Positions 1 to 7,983 are shown, counted from the stretch's first letter. The stretch is 29,828 nucleotides of DNA from Methylotenera_A sp049687015 (GCA_049687015.1 JBAVIP010000027.1:1-29828), one strand, 5' to 3'. Numbers and translations: made by a program. The notes: generated by a model not told the origin, from the sequence alone.

Positions 1-1710
1 GGCGGCGCGGCGATGAACCATACCGGCATCACCACCGGCTGTGCCAACTGCCATAAGGTCGGCGGTGCCGGTTTGGCCAAACCGACCACCCACATCCCGA
101 CCACGGCGGCGTGCGAGACCTGCCACAAATCCACAACTTCGTTTGCTGGTGCTGCGTTTAGCCACGCTGGTGTTGTAGCTGGCACTTGTGCAACCTGTCA
201 TGGTAAAACCTCAACAGGTAAGCCTGCTGGGCATATCCCTACGACTGCTTCTTGTGATGGTTGCCATAAAAACTTTACATCGTTTGCTGGTGCAACAATG
301 AATCACGCTGGCATCACTACGGGTTGTGCAACTTGCCACGGTGGTACCTATGCCAATGTGAAAACGAAACCGACGACTCACATTGCCACGACTGCGGCCT
401 GTGAGACCTGTCATAAATCGACCACCAGCTTTGCAGGTGGCGCTACGATGAACCACACTGGCATCACCACTGGTTGTGCGACCTGCCACAACGGCACCAA
501 AGCATTAGGTAAGCCAGCTACGCACATTCAAACCAGCGCTGGTTGTGAAACCTGTCATAAATCGACCACCACATTCGCTGGCACCACGATGAATCACACC
601 GGCATCACCACCGGCTGTGCCAGCTGCCACAACGGCGCAACTGCATTGGGCAAACCAGCTAATCATATCGCAACCACTGCAGCTTGTGAGACCTGTCATA
701 AATCGACCACCAGCTTTGCAGGTGGCGCTACGATGAACCACACTGGCATCACCACTGGTTGTGCGACCTGCCACAACGGCACCAAAGCATTAGGTAAGCC
801 AGCTACACACATTCAAACCAGCGCTGGTTGTGAAACCTGTCATAAATCGACCACCACATTCGCTGGCACAACAATGAACCATACCGGTATCGTGACTGGC
901 TGTGCGACCTGCCATAACGGTGCTACTGCATTGGGCAAACCAGCTAATCATATTGCTACCACCGCTGGATGTGAAACCTGCCATAAAAACTTTACCTCGT
1001 TTGCTGGTGCCACTTTCAACCATACTGGCGTCGCCCCTGGCTCTTGCGCGACCTGCCATGGCAAAACCGCAACAGGGAAGCCTGCAAATCACATTACCAC
1101 TACAGCATCATGTGATACTTGCCACCGCACCACAGCTTGGGTGCCTGCTACCTTCAGCCATACTGGCATCGTGACGGGTTGTGCAACTTGCCATAACGGT
1201 ACAAGCGCTAAAGGTAAAACGCCTACGCATGTTACAACAAGCATGGGCTGTGAAACTTGCCATAAATCGACCACAACGTTCGCTGGTGCAAAAATGAACC
1301 ATACCGGCATTGTGACTGGTTGTGCAACTTGCCATAACGGTACAACCGCTAAAGGCAAGCCCGCTGGGCACGTTACAACAAGCGCGGGTTGTGAGACTTG
1401 TCATAAATCGACTACGTCATTTGCTGGCGCTGCGTTTAACCATACTGGCGTCGCAGCGGGTACATGTAACAGCTGCCATGGCTCGACTGCGAAAGGTAAA
1501 CCTTCAAACCACCTGCCTAGCACGCAAAGTTGTGATCAGTGCCATAAAAACACAACTAGCTTTAGTGGAGCAAGCATGAACCACACCGGTATTACAAGCG
1601 GTTGTGCGAGTTGCCATAATGGTACTTATGCAAAAGGCAAGCCTGGCGACCATCCAAAAACAACAGCTGATTGCAGCAGTTGCCATACGACAAAAACGTT
1701 TGATAAGTAA
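1..1710 (+). CDS. Repeat-built multihaem c-type cytochrome (5' end outside window)
   Basis: The frame is open from base 1, and the first ATG (13) lies inside a repeat (MNHTGI), so the true start is upstream and this is a C-terminal part of 569 residues. I count 24 CxxCH haem-binding motifs, mostly CATCH, CETCH and CASCH. They sit in about 12 units of roughly 47 residues, each with two motifs, an MNHTG or FNHTG segment whose His is a likely distal haem ligand, and a GKPxxHI segment. The protein has no hydrophobic segment in the visible part and ends shortly after the last motif (CSSCH, TFDK). Such density of c-haems is typical of periplasmic or surface electron-transfer 'wires'; substrate and partner are not visible. 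A beta-barrel protein gene follows 123 bp downstream, then the ccm genes needed to load its haems. The 5' 120 bases are clearly more GC-rich than the rest. Calling it a multihaem cytochrome is safe; surface location is inference. Confidence 0.93.
   Translation, partial: GGAAMNHTGITTGCANCHKVGGAGLAKPTTHIPTTAACETCHKSTTSFAGAAFSHAGVVAGTCATCHGKTSTGKPAGHIPTTASCDGCHKNFTSFAGATMNHAGITTGCATCHGGTYANVKTKPTTHIATTAACETCHKSTTSFAGGATMNHTGITTGCATCHNGTKALGKPATHIQTSAGCETCHKSTTTFAGTTMNHTGITTGCASCHNGATALGKPANHIATTAACETCHKSTTSFAGGATMNHTGITTGCATCHNGTKALGKPATHIQTSAGCETCHKSTTTFAGTTMNHTGIVTGCATCHNGATALGKPANHIATTAGCETCHKNFTSFAGATFNHTGVAPGSCATCHGKTATGKPANHITTTASCDTCHRTTAWVPATFSHTGIVTGCATCHNGTSAKGKTPTHVTTSMGCETCHKSTTTFAGAKMNHTGIVTGCATCHNGTTAKGKPAGHVTTSAGCETCHKSTTSFAGAAFNHTGVAAGTCNSCHGSTAKGKPSNHLPSTQSCDQCHKNTTSFSGASMNHTGITSGCASCHNGTYAKGKPGDHPKTTADCSSCHTTKTFDK
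400..584 (+). repeat. Direct repeat copy 1 inside the multihaem cytochrome gene
   Basis: This segment matches 685-869 with a single mismatch (g at 522, a at 807). The offset is 285 bp, exactly 95 codons, so reading frame and haem spacing are kept. Similarity continues at lower identity on both sides. It looks like a recent in-frame duplication or gene conversion of a four-haem block. Confidence 0.95.
685..869 (+). repeat. Direct repeat copy 2 inside the multihaem cytochrome gene
   Basis: Second copy of the 185-bp near-identical block at 400-584, one mismatch at 807. Homologous recombination between the two copies would add or remove 95 residues with four haem sites without breaking the frame. 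Confidence 0.95.
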
Positions 1711-1770
1711 TTGGTTTGTTGTAAATATGTTGTTTGGGTAGTAAGTTAAGTAGTTTTGGCTGTAACAAAG

Positions 1771-1798
1771 TTGCTAAATTGCATTAAATTGCTATACT
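1771..1798 (+). promoter_or_regulatory. Putative sigma70 promoter of the beta-barrel gene
   Basis: TTGCTA (1771-1776), 16-bp spacer, TATACT (1793-1798), about 36 bp before the ATG at 1834. It implies the barrel gene can be transcribed apart from the cytochrome gene. No terminator was seen between the two genes, so read-through is also possible. Confidence 0.4.
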
Positions 1799-1833
1799 AA
1801 GTGCATGATAATTATAAGATTTGAGGAGTGGTA

Positions 1834-4026
1834 ATGCGTAGTTTGCGATTTTTTATGCTGCTGATTTTGGCAGGGACAGCATTCGCAGCAGGTGCGGCAT
1901 CGTCGGAAGTGGCGCAGATATTGGATGAACCAGACGTTGTAGCAGCGGGCGAAGAGGCAGATATTCGAATTAACTTTACGACTCCAATCACCTATTTGCG
2001 CAGCTTCCCAGATGGCCCAAGTGATACTTTGCGCATTGCAATTAGTATACCTGACCCGTGCGTAGCAGAACAACTGGTGATACAAGAGTCAAAAAACTCA
2101 CCTAAAACTAACCTAATCACACCTTTTACACTTACTTTTCCAGAAATAATTAGAGTCCAAACTAGCAATGCAGTTTGTAACATTACTAAAAAACGTGTTG
2201 ATACCAATAAAACACTTCTTGTTCGCTTTGCCAACATAAACACCTACAAAGTCAGGTTGGGCGAAGATAACCACAGCATTATCATAAGAGTACCTTTACT
2301 GGCGAAGCCTGAAGCTACTTTTGTAGAGCCTAAGCTGACAGTGGCGGTGCCTCCAGAAGGCGCGTCAGCAAAAGAGTTGATGACTTCTGCCAAAGCTGCA
2401 ATGAAGGCTGGTGAATACGAGAGCGCCACGGTGATGCTCAACCGTTTGCTAAATTTGCCGCCGAATGAATTTTCACAAGAAGCGCAGGAGTTGGTGGGTA
2501 ATGCACGTGAAAATAATGGTGATTTTGCCAAAGCTAAAATTGAGTACGACCTTTACCTTAAACTTTACCCAGAGAGCGAAGGCGCTTTGCGGGTTAAACT
2601 GAGGTTGGCTGACATTAATGCGGGTAAAGCGAAAGTAGCTGAAAACAAGGCATCAACCAAAAAACAAATTAACCAAGTGCACCAAACCAGTATGTTCGGT
2701 AGCTTATCGCAGTATTACTATGGCGGCAGAACATTAACCCAAACAAAAGATGCTGCTGGGGTTAAAACCAACAGTCGTCTTACTGACCAGTCGGCCTTGG
2801 TAACCAGCTTTGATATTTCTGAGCGTTGGCGCCATAATCAGTATGATGACAAAGTGGTGGTCCGCGATGCAGAAACGCACAACTTCCCACCTGGTGATAA
2901 CTTTAGAGATACCAATCGCTTAAACGCTGCATATTGGGATCACGAAGATAAATCTCTAGGTTATATGTTCCGTTTAGGGCGCCAGCCAGGTAACTCGCAA
3001 GGGGTGCTGGGCAGGTTCGATGGCGGCTTCTTGAAATATTCTATCAATGATAATTTTAGAATTACGGGCGTGGCTGGTGTGCCAGATAATGGCTCGCACT
3101 CGACTATTAGAACAAATCGTCAGTTCTATGGCACGGCGCTAGAATTTGGGACGCCAAGCAGCACCGTAAGTGGTAATGTCTACGCTATTCAACAAAATGC
3201 GGATGGCTTTGCTGAGAGGCGCGCTTTAGGGTCTGAATTGCGTTACTTTAACAACGCGACATCTTTGTTTGGCTTATTGGATTACGATACCATTTATGAC
3301 CGAGTTAACATTGCCTTGCTACAAGGTAACTATACTGATAGCAGGGAGATTACTTATAATGTTCTGTTAGATCATCGTAAATCACCGATTTTGTACGCTG
3401 AGAGTGCAATTCCAGCAGTGGCAGGAGTTAGGTCTGTAGGTGGTCTGCAAAAAGTAATGACCAACAAACAGATTATTAGGACAGTAAATGATGCTACTGC
3501 TGACGCTGATACTGCCCTGTTTGGCGCGACTAAGCAAATTACGCCTAAATGGCAATTAGGTGGCGATGTCCGCATGAATCGTACATCCGGTACACGAGGA
3601 ACTGGAATCGAATTTGTGCCAGGCATTCTGGCGACTCCAAGCACAGGCACTGCTTATACTTATTCATTGCAAGGTATTGGCACCAACACTATATTTGCAG
3701 ATGATACGTCGGTGATTAACGCCAGCTATGTTGATGACCCTGTGTATCACGCAGAGATACTTGGTTTGACTAACGTGGCGACCTTCCGCACGAAATGGCA
3801 TGTTACTAGCTCACTCAACTTTTATCATCAGAAAAGTGATGCTAGTCAGAATAATCTAAAGCTCTTTAAAGTAGCGCCTACCTTTCGAGTTTCTTACCAG
3901 ATGTTAGATAACGCGCAATTGGAGGCCGAACTTGGCTTTGAAAAATCTTATTCAGATGATAATACGAATACAAAAATCAGATCGTTACGTGAATCTATGT
4001 TTGTTGGATATAGATGGGATTTTTAG
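1834..4026 (+). CDS. TPR-containing outer-membrane beta-barrel protein, function unknown
   Basis: 730 residues. The start is the ATG at 1834, with GAGGAG five bases upstream; an in-frame GTG at 1828 lies inside that Shine-Dalgarno and is unlikely. Residues 1-20 form a signal peptide (AFAAGAA region). Residues 25-170 are a beta-rich periplasmic domain with two Cys (76, 115). Residues 180-262 contain two to three TPR-like helical repeats. From about 285 to the end there are alternating amphipathic strands rich in Tyr, Asn and Gly, and the chain ends in Phe (GYRWDF), the usual signal for BAM-dependent barrel insertion. The length of the C-terminal part suggests a large barrel. Placement directly after a multihaem cytochrome gene suggests a conduit or secretion partner, as in MtrB/PioB-type systems, but no family match can be claimed from sequence alone. 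A TPR-barrel exporter is the main alternative. Confidence 0.75.
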   Translation: MRSLRFFMLLILAGTAFAAGAASSEVAQILDEPDVVAAGEEADIRINFTTPITYLRSFPDGPSDTLRIAISIPDPCVAEQLVIQESKNSPKTNLITPFTLTFPEIIRVQTSNAVCNITKKRVDTNKTLLVRFANINTYKVRLGEDNHSIIIRVPLLAKPEATFVEPKLTVAVPPEGASAKELMTSAKAAMKAGEYESATVMLNRLLNLPPNEFSQEAQELVGNARENNGDFAKAKIEYDLYLKLYPESEGALRVKLRLADINAGKAKVAENKASTKKQINQVHQTSMFGSLSQYYYGGRTLTQTKDAAGVKTNSRLTDQSALVTSFDISERWRHNQYDDKVVVRDAETHNFPPGDNFRDTNRLNAAYWDHEDKSLGYMFRLGRQPGNSQGVLGRFDGGFLKYSINDNFRITGVAGVPDNGSHSTIRTNRQFYGTALEFGTPSSTVSGNVYAIQQNADGFAERRALGSELRYFNNATSLFGLLDYDTIYDRVNIALLQGNYTDSREITYNVLLDHRKSPILYAESAIPAVAGVRSVGGLQKVMTNKQIIRTVNDATADADTALFGATKQITPKWQLGGDVRMNRTSGTRGTGIEFVPGILATPSTGTAYTYSLQGIGTNTIFADDTSVINASYVDDPVYHAEILGLTNVATFRTKWHVTSSLNFYHQKSDASQNNLKLFKVAPTFRVSYQMLDNAQLEAELGFEKSYSDDNTNTKIRSLRESMFVGYRWDF

Positions 4027-4056
4027 TAACTAATCAATCATTCATTTCAGGTTTTT
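4014..4056 (+). pseudogene. Vestige of a ccmA 5' end overlapping the barrel gene's stop
   Basis: In the +1 frame relative to the end of the barrel gene, an ATG at 4014 opens MGFLVTNQSFISGF then stop. The intact CcmA starts MGFLAINHALTADN. The first eight codons match at 19 of 24 bases, then similarity fades. The same ATG-within-stop overlap is seen at the real ccmA start (5134). I read it as a remnant of a second ccmA copy; see the duplication finding. Confidence 0.5.
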
Positions 4057-4139
4057 AACAGTCTTATTATGCACTTCCGTGCTTTTCAGGCATTTTAAAA
4101 AGCATGCACGCGGTGAACTTTCAGATGGAGGAACTATGA
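4052..4139 (+). pseudogene. Vestige of a ccmH 3' end directly upstream of ccmI
   Basis: Codons 4052-4117 read FLTVLLCTSV then LFRHFKKHARGE. They align without gaps to the last membrane segment and tail of the intact CcmH (10854-10919, FLLLIIGAFV then LYRVLKRHAQGE): 10 of 22 residues and about 41 of 66 bases identical. After GAA a two-base difference shifts frame. In the restored frame the old ccmH would stop at TGA 4137-4139, overlapping the ccmI ATG at 4136 as ATGA. This suggests ccmI once followed ccmH with translational coupling. Confidence 0.65.
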
Positions 4140-4858
4140 GCATAGCCTCATTAATCATTGGTTTTATATTGGGTGCGGTATCGACGATTATTTTTACGTC
4201 AACATTCAAGTCGTCAAAAGATAAATTACCTGGCGAAGAAAGTTCAAAAATCAACCCGTTACTGGGTATTTTTTTACTTGTACCGATTTTGGCAGGCTTG
4301 ATTTATTGGAAAGCAGGCAGCCCAGATGCGGTTAGCGTCAGTGCTCCAGCGACTACCATGCCGCCTATGGGCATGGGCATGCAGCAGCCGATGGGCGATG
4401 GTCACGAGATGGGCGATCTTGGTGCGATGGCAAAAAAACTCGCGGCTAAATTAGAAAAATCACCTGAAAATGGTGATGGGTGGGCGTTGCTAGCGCATAC
4501 TTATGTCGAGTTAAAACAACATAAAGATGCGGTTGGCGCTTTTGAAAAGGCTGTGAATTTAATTCCAAATGATCCGCAATTGCTTGCTGATTACGCAGAT
4601 GCGTTGGCAGTGACAAACAACAGTAAGTTTGATGCTAAATCGATAGGGCTGGTAGAACAAGCACTGAAAGTTGATCCAAATCATCCAAAGGCATTGTTGC
4701 TAGCGGGTACTATTGCGTTTAATCAAGCGGATTATGCAAAAGCAATTAGTATGTGGGAGCACCTACAACCGCTAATCAGCAAAGAAGATGCGGCTTTAAC
4801 AAAAGATGTCGCAAGCAATATTGCAGAAGCTAAAAATCTCATCAATAAAAAACAATAA
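4136..4858 (+). CDS. ccmI: Cytochrome c maturation protein CcmI (CycH), short form
   Basis: 240 residues. The start is the ATG at 4136, with GGAGGA just upstream; a GTG at 4079 would add residues that belong to the ccmH vestige. A first membrane segment lies at residues 2-20 and a second at about 41-58. A Met-rich linker (residues 75-98, seven Met and one His) follows, then a periplasmic TPR domain from about 95 to 235 with the family signatures GDGWALLAHTYVEL and LLADYADALA. CcmI binds the C-terminal part of apocytochromes and delivers them to the CcmF/CcmH haem lyase. Many CcmI proteins are about 400 residues, so this is a compact version. It lies before ccmA rather than after ccmH, and remnants of ccmH and the barrel gene flank it, which points to rearrangement. 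Confidence 0.85.
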   Translation: MSIASLIIGFILGAVSTIIFTSTFKSSKDKLPGEESSKINPLLGIFLLVPILAGLIYWKAGSPDAVSVSAPATTMPPMGMGMQQPMGDGHEMGDLGAMAKKLAAKLEKSPENGDGWALLAHTYVELKQHKDAVGAFEKAVNLIPNDPQLLADYADALAVTNNSKFDAKSIGLVEQALKVDPNHPKALLLAGTIAFNQADYAKAISMWEHLQPLISKEDAALTKDVASNIAEAKNLINKKQ

Positions 4859-5094
4859 GGTATGATTAACGGTTAATTGATAACAATTAAAACATTGTAG
4901 CTGCAACGTAACTATTTTAGCTAGGCAGTTTTTTTACTGTGTGTAACTTACATTTTAAAGCGGCAGGTATTGCAGCTTATTGATTTAAAGGGTTAATTAA
5001 TTCATTAATAGGTTACCAAAATGAGTAGCAAGGGGGGGTACATGCCCCAGCTTTCGGCGCTAGTGACTAGTTATATGGCATAATGTGGGCTGTG

Positions 5095-5146
5095 AAAATT
5101 AGACCATTATGAAATTATGATTGTTGGAGATAGATGGGGTTTTTAG
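5095..5146 (+). pseudogene. Vestige of the barrel gene's 3' end in front of ccmA
   Basis: Bases 5095-5111 match 3973-3989 at 13 of 17. After a two-base gap, 5116-5146 match 3996-4026 at 28 of 31. The remnant still reads MIVGDRWGF-stop, against MFVGYRWDF-stop at the end of the intact barrel protein. It supplies the sequence that now serves as the ccmA ribosome-binding region and start. Confidence 0.75.
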
Positions 5147-5775
5147 CAATAAATCATGCGCTTACCGCAGATAATTTAGTTGGTGTTCGTGGTGAGCGGA
5201 TGCTTTTTGAAAAGCTGAATTTCGAGTTATCAAACGGTACGGTGCTATACCTTCAAGGTGCAAATGGCACTGGTAAAACAACGCTACTGCGCATCATTTG
5301 TGGGTTATCTAAGCCGTATGAGGGCAATGTAAAATGGTGTGGTGAAGACATCAATGCGCTGGCAGAAGATTACTGCAAAAATGTGTTGTACATAGGGCAC
5401 TTGCCAGGAATTAAAGAAGACTTAACAGCCTTGGAGAATTTGCAGTTTTCACTTGCGTTATCCGGTATCAAATTTAATGTTACTCAAGCCACCGAAGTGC
5501 TAAAAATGCTCGGCTTGGCCAAGGGTTTGAATTTACCTACACGCATGCTGTCACAAGGTCAGAAAAGACGCGTCGCGCTTGCGCGCCTGTGGTTAGAGGA
5601 TTTGCCGCTATGGGTGCTAGATGAGCCGTTTACTGCTTTGGATGCCAACGCGGCCAGTATGCTGAAGCAGAAAATTGAGGCGTTTGCGAATGAGGGCGGC
5701 ATTGTCGTGATGACTACGCATCAAGAAGTTGCGATGAACGTACCAAAGTTTGAGCAATTACGCCTGGATGTTTAA
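5134..5775 (+). CDS. ccmA: Haem exporter ATP-binding subunit CcmA
   Basis: 213 residues, the normal size. Walker A GANGTGKTT is at residues 42-50, the ABC signature LSQGQ at 139-143, Walker B LWVLDE at 159-164 with catalytic E164, and the switch His at 196 (TTHQE). CcmA is the cytoplasmic ATPase of the CcmABCD complex; ATP hydrolysis releases holo-CcmE from CcmC. The start at 5134 has GGAGA just upstream and lies inside a remnant of the barrel gene's end. The same start-in-stop overlap at 4014 supports this start. ccmB follows 29 bp later. Confidence 0.95.
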   Translation: MGFLAINHALTADNLVGVRGERMLFEKLNFELSNGTVLYLQGANGTGKTTLLRIICGLSKPYEGNVKWCGEDINALAEDYCKNVLYIGHLPGIKEDLTALENLQFSLALSGIKFNVTQATEVLKMLGLAKGLNLPTRMLSQGQKRRVALARLWLEDLPLWVLDEPFTALDANAASMLKQKIEAFANEGGIVVMTTHQEVAMNVPKFEQLRLDV

Positions 5776-5804
5776 GGCAAAAAAAGAAACTGTCCGGATT
5801 TTTA

Positions 5805-6524
5805 ATGCCAGAAAATAAATTAGCAAAGGAACTTAGCACAACTGGGGAACTCGGCACATTCTCTGTACTTTATCGGATACTAGCGAGAGATATTCGGGTG
5901 GCGTTACGGCGCCAGTCAGATGTGACCGCGGTGTTCTTCTTTTTTATTATTGCTGCCAGTTTGTTTCCGCTAGGCTCTGGCGCGGATCCTAAGCTGCTGG
6001 GCGCGATGGCACCAAGCGTGTTGTGGGTAACTGCTTTATTGTCATGCATGCTCTCACTTTCGAGAATGTTTATGAGCGATTATGCAGATGGCACGTTAGA
6101 GCAGATTATGATTTCTAATCAGCCACTTGTATTAATCGTTCTAATGAAAATATTGGCGCATTGGGTACTCTCAGGCTTGCCACTGGTTTTTGTAGCACCC
6201 TTGATAGGTTTGCAATTTAATTTAAGTGGCCTGCAGTTGCAGATACTTGCCGTTTCGCTGCTGATGGGCACATTGGCTTTAAGCCTCATTGGTAGCATTG
6301 GTGCGGCGTTGACGCTAGGCATACGTGGCACCGGTGTACTTATCGCCATATTGGTATTGCCGCTGTATATTCCCGTATTGGTGTTTGGCGCAGGGGCGGT
6401 GAATGCAGTTTCAATAGGCATGAGCCCGAACGGTGCGCTTTCTCTGCTTGGTGCAGTGTTAGCAATGGCGTTAGTGTTTGCACCGCTCGCGTCAGCTGCC
6501 GCATTGAAGATTGCGTTAGAGTAG
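5805..6524 (+). CDS. ccmB: Haem exporter membrane subunit CcmB
   Basis: 239 residues with about six membrane segments, a cytoplasmic N-terminus with the family signature RDIRVALRRQSD near residue 30, and the conserved SRMFMSDYADGTLEQ region around 86-100. It is the permease-like partner of CcmA in the CcmABCD complex. The N-terminus is some 20 residues longer than many homologues; the start has only a weak ribosome-binding site but no later start is better. ccmC begins 39 bp downstream. Confidence 0.94.
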   Translation: MPENKLAKELSTTGELGTFSVLYRILARDIRVALRRQSDVTAVFFFFIIAASLFPLGSGADPKLLGAMAPSVLWVTALLSCMLSLSRMFMSDYADGTLEQIMISNQPLVLIVLMKILAHWVLSGLPLVFVAPLIGLQFNLSGLQLQILAVSLLMGTLALSLIGSIGAALTLGIRGTGVLIAILVLPLYIPVLVFGAGAVNAVSIGMSPNGALSLLGAVLAMALVFAPLASAAALKIALE

Positions 6525-6563
6525 ATTGGTATGATTTTTGAGCATGACATTTAGAACACGGTA

Positions 6564-7328
6564 ATGAACAATATGGAAACTAGAACTGGCATTAATTGGC
6601 TTAAGATTAATTGGTTAAAGTATGCATCGCCAAAAACCTTTTATCCGCTTGCCGGCAAGATTATCCCGTGGTGCGCAGCAGGTGCTGCGGTGCTGATTGC
6701 GTATGGCTTGTATTTAGGGTTGTTAGTTGCGCCTACTGATTTTCAGCAAGGGGAAGGCTACCGCATTATTTTTGTGCATGTTCCAGCGGCTTGGTTTTCA
6801 ATGTTTTTATATTTGTTAATGGCCATGTACGCAGGCCTGGGCTTAGTGCTTAATGCGCGCTTATCTTACATGATGGCCACCGCCATTGCGCCTACAGGGG
6901 CGATGTTTACCTTGGTGGCGTTGGTTACAGGCTCGCTATGGGGCAAGCCCATGTGGGGTGCATGGTGGGTGTGGGATGCCAGGCTCACCTCTGAATTGAT
7001 TTTGCTGTTTTTGTATATTGGCTATTTTTCGTTACAAGCGGCGATTGATGATAAAAACCGTGCAGATAAAGCCAGTGCAGTACTGGCGCTGGTGGGCGCC
7101 ATCAATGTACCGATTATTTATTTCTCGGTGAAATGGTGGAACACTTTGCATCAGGGCGCCTCCGTCAGCCTCACCCAGGCGCCAGCCATGGCCGCGATTA
7201 TGCTTAAAGGTATGTTGATTATGGCGATTGGTTTTTGGTTGTATAGCATTGCTGTGATTTTAGTTCGCGTACGGTGTGAAATTTTGGAGCGCGATAACAA
7301 AGCAACGTTGATTAAGCAGGGATTGTAA
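6564..7328 (+). CDS. ccmC: Haem-handling protein CcmC
   Basis: 254 residues, six membrane segments. The tryptophan-rich periplasmic haem-binding motif WGAWWVWD is at residues 131-138, followed by ARLTSELIL. The two conserved haem-ligand histidines are H72 (FVHVP) and H196 (NTLHQG). CcmC loads haem covalently onto CcmE. An ATG three codons downstream (6573) is an alternative start. It is followed 12 bp later by ccmD. Confidence 0.96.
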   Translation: MNNMETRTGINWLKINWLKYASPKTFYPLAGKIIPWCAAGAAVLIAYGLYLGLLVAPTDFQQGEGYRIIFVHVPAAWFSMFLYLLMAMYAGLGLVLNARLSYMMATAIAPTGAMFTLVALVTGSLWGKPMWGAWWVWDARLTSELILLFLYIGYFSLQAAIDDKNRADKASAVLALVGAINVPIIYFSVKWWNTLHQGASVSLTQAPAMAAIMLKGMLIMAIGFWLYSIAVILVRVRCEILERDNKATLIKQGL

Positions 7329-7340
7329 AAAGGACGCATC

Positions 7341-7502
7341 ATGCAATGGCATAGTTTTAGTGAATTTATAGCAATGGGCGGTTACGGCTTTTATGTTTGG
7401 GGCTCTTTTGGCGTCACTTTTTTAGTGATGGGATTAGAGCTATGGTTACTTAATAGGCGCCGTCAGAGCATTACCCAAGCAGTAAAGCAAGAAGCAATTT
7501 AA
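7341..7502 (+). CDS. ccmD: Small membrane subunit CcmD
   Basis: 53 residues beginning MQWHSFSEFIAMGGYGFYVW, with one membrane segment at about 17-37 and a basic stretch NRRR after it, as in CcmD. It sits between ccmC and ccmE. AAAAGGA lies just before the ATG. CcmD helps release holo-CcmE from CcmABC. The identification rests on position, size and the conserved FxxMGGYGxYVW pattern. Confidence 0.9.
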   Translation: MQWHSFSEFIAMGGYGFYVWGSFGVTFLVMGLELWLLNRRRQSITQAVKQEAI

Positions 7503-7518
7503 TAAGAGGTAATTTAGT

Positions 7519-7983
7519 ATGAAAGCACGTCATAAACGATTTGGTTTAATTGCCATAGGGCTGATATTGTTGGTCATTGCCACGGTGCTCATCACCAAAT
7601 CATTCCGCAGTAATTTGGTATTTTTCTTTACGCCTACGCAAGTTGAAAAAGGTGAAGCGCCTAAATCTGGCAGCTTCAGGATTGGCGGTTTGGTTGAGAA
7701 TGGCAGCTTAAAACGCTTGCCCGATGGTTTGCACGTGCAATTTAAAGTAACCGATACCGCGAAGTCAATGCTAGTACAGTACAAAGGCATTTTGCCGGAT
7801 TTGTTTAAAGAGGGTAAAGGCGTGGTGGCTGAAGGCAAGTTAAATCAAAATGGTTTATTTGAGGCAGATCAAGTGTTGGCAAAACATGATGAAAACTATA
7901 TGCCGCCAGAAGCCGCAGCAGCACTCAAGGCGGCCCAAGAAGCTAGAACTATAGACGCCAAAGCGAAAGAAGGTGCAAAGTGA
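7519..7983 (+). CDS. ccmE: Haem chaperone CcmE
   Basis: 154 residues: an N-terminal membrane anchor (8-26), an OB-fold periplasmic domain, and the haem-attachment motif LAKHDENYMPPE with covalent His123 and Tyr127. The C-terminal tail is Ala- and Lys-rich. CcmE carries haem from CcmC to CcmF. Its TGA stop (7981-7983) overlaps the GTG start of ccmF (7980), implying translational coupling. Confidence 0.96.
   Translation: MKARHKRFGLIAIGLILLVIATVLITKSFRSNLVFFFTPTQVEKGEAPKSGSFRIGGLVENGSLKRLPDGLHVQFKVTDTAKSMLVQYKGILPDLFKEGKGVVAEGKLNQNGLFEADQVLAKHDENYMPPEAAAALKAAQEARTIDAKAKEGAK

Noticed and set aside
211..1686. Several antisense and alternate-frame ORFs of 60-100 codons inside the multihaem cytochrome gene
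   Set aside because: They repeat with the same period as the haem units and are by-products of the repeats; no ribosome-binding sites or recognisable domains.
1..1710. Regular repeats that might be taken for a CRISPR array
   Set aside because: The repeats are coding, in frame and about 140 bp long with CxxCH codons; there are no short identical repeats with unique spacers and no cas genes.
4079..4135. GTG at 4079 as the ccmI start
   Set aside because: The added residues match the CcmH tail, not a CcmI N-terminus; ATG at 4136 has a good ribosome-binding site.
4873..4890. TTAATTG/CAATTAA hairpin after ccmI as a terminator
   Set aside because: Stem is nearly all A-T and no T-tract follows on the plus strand.
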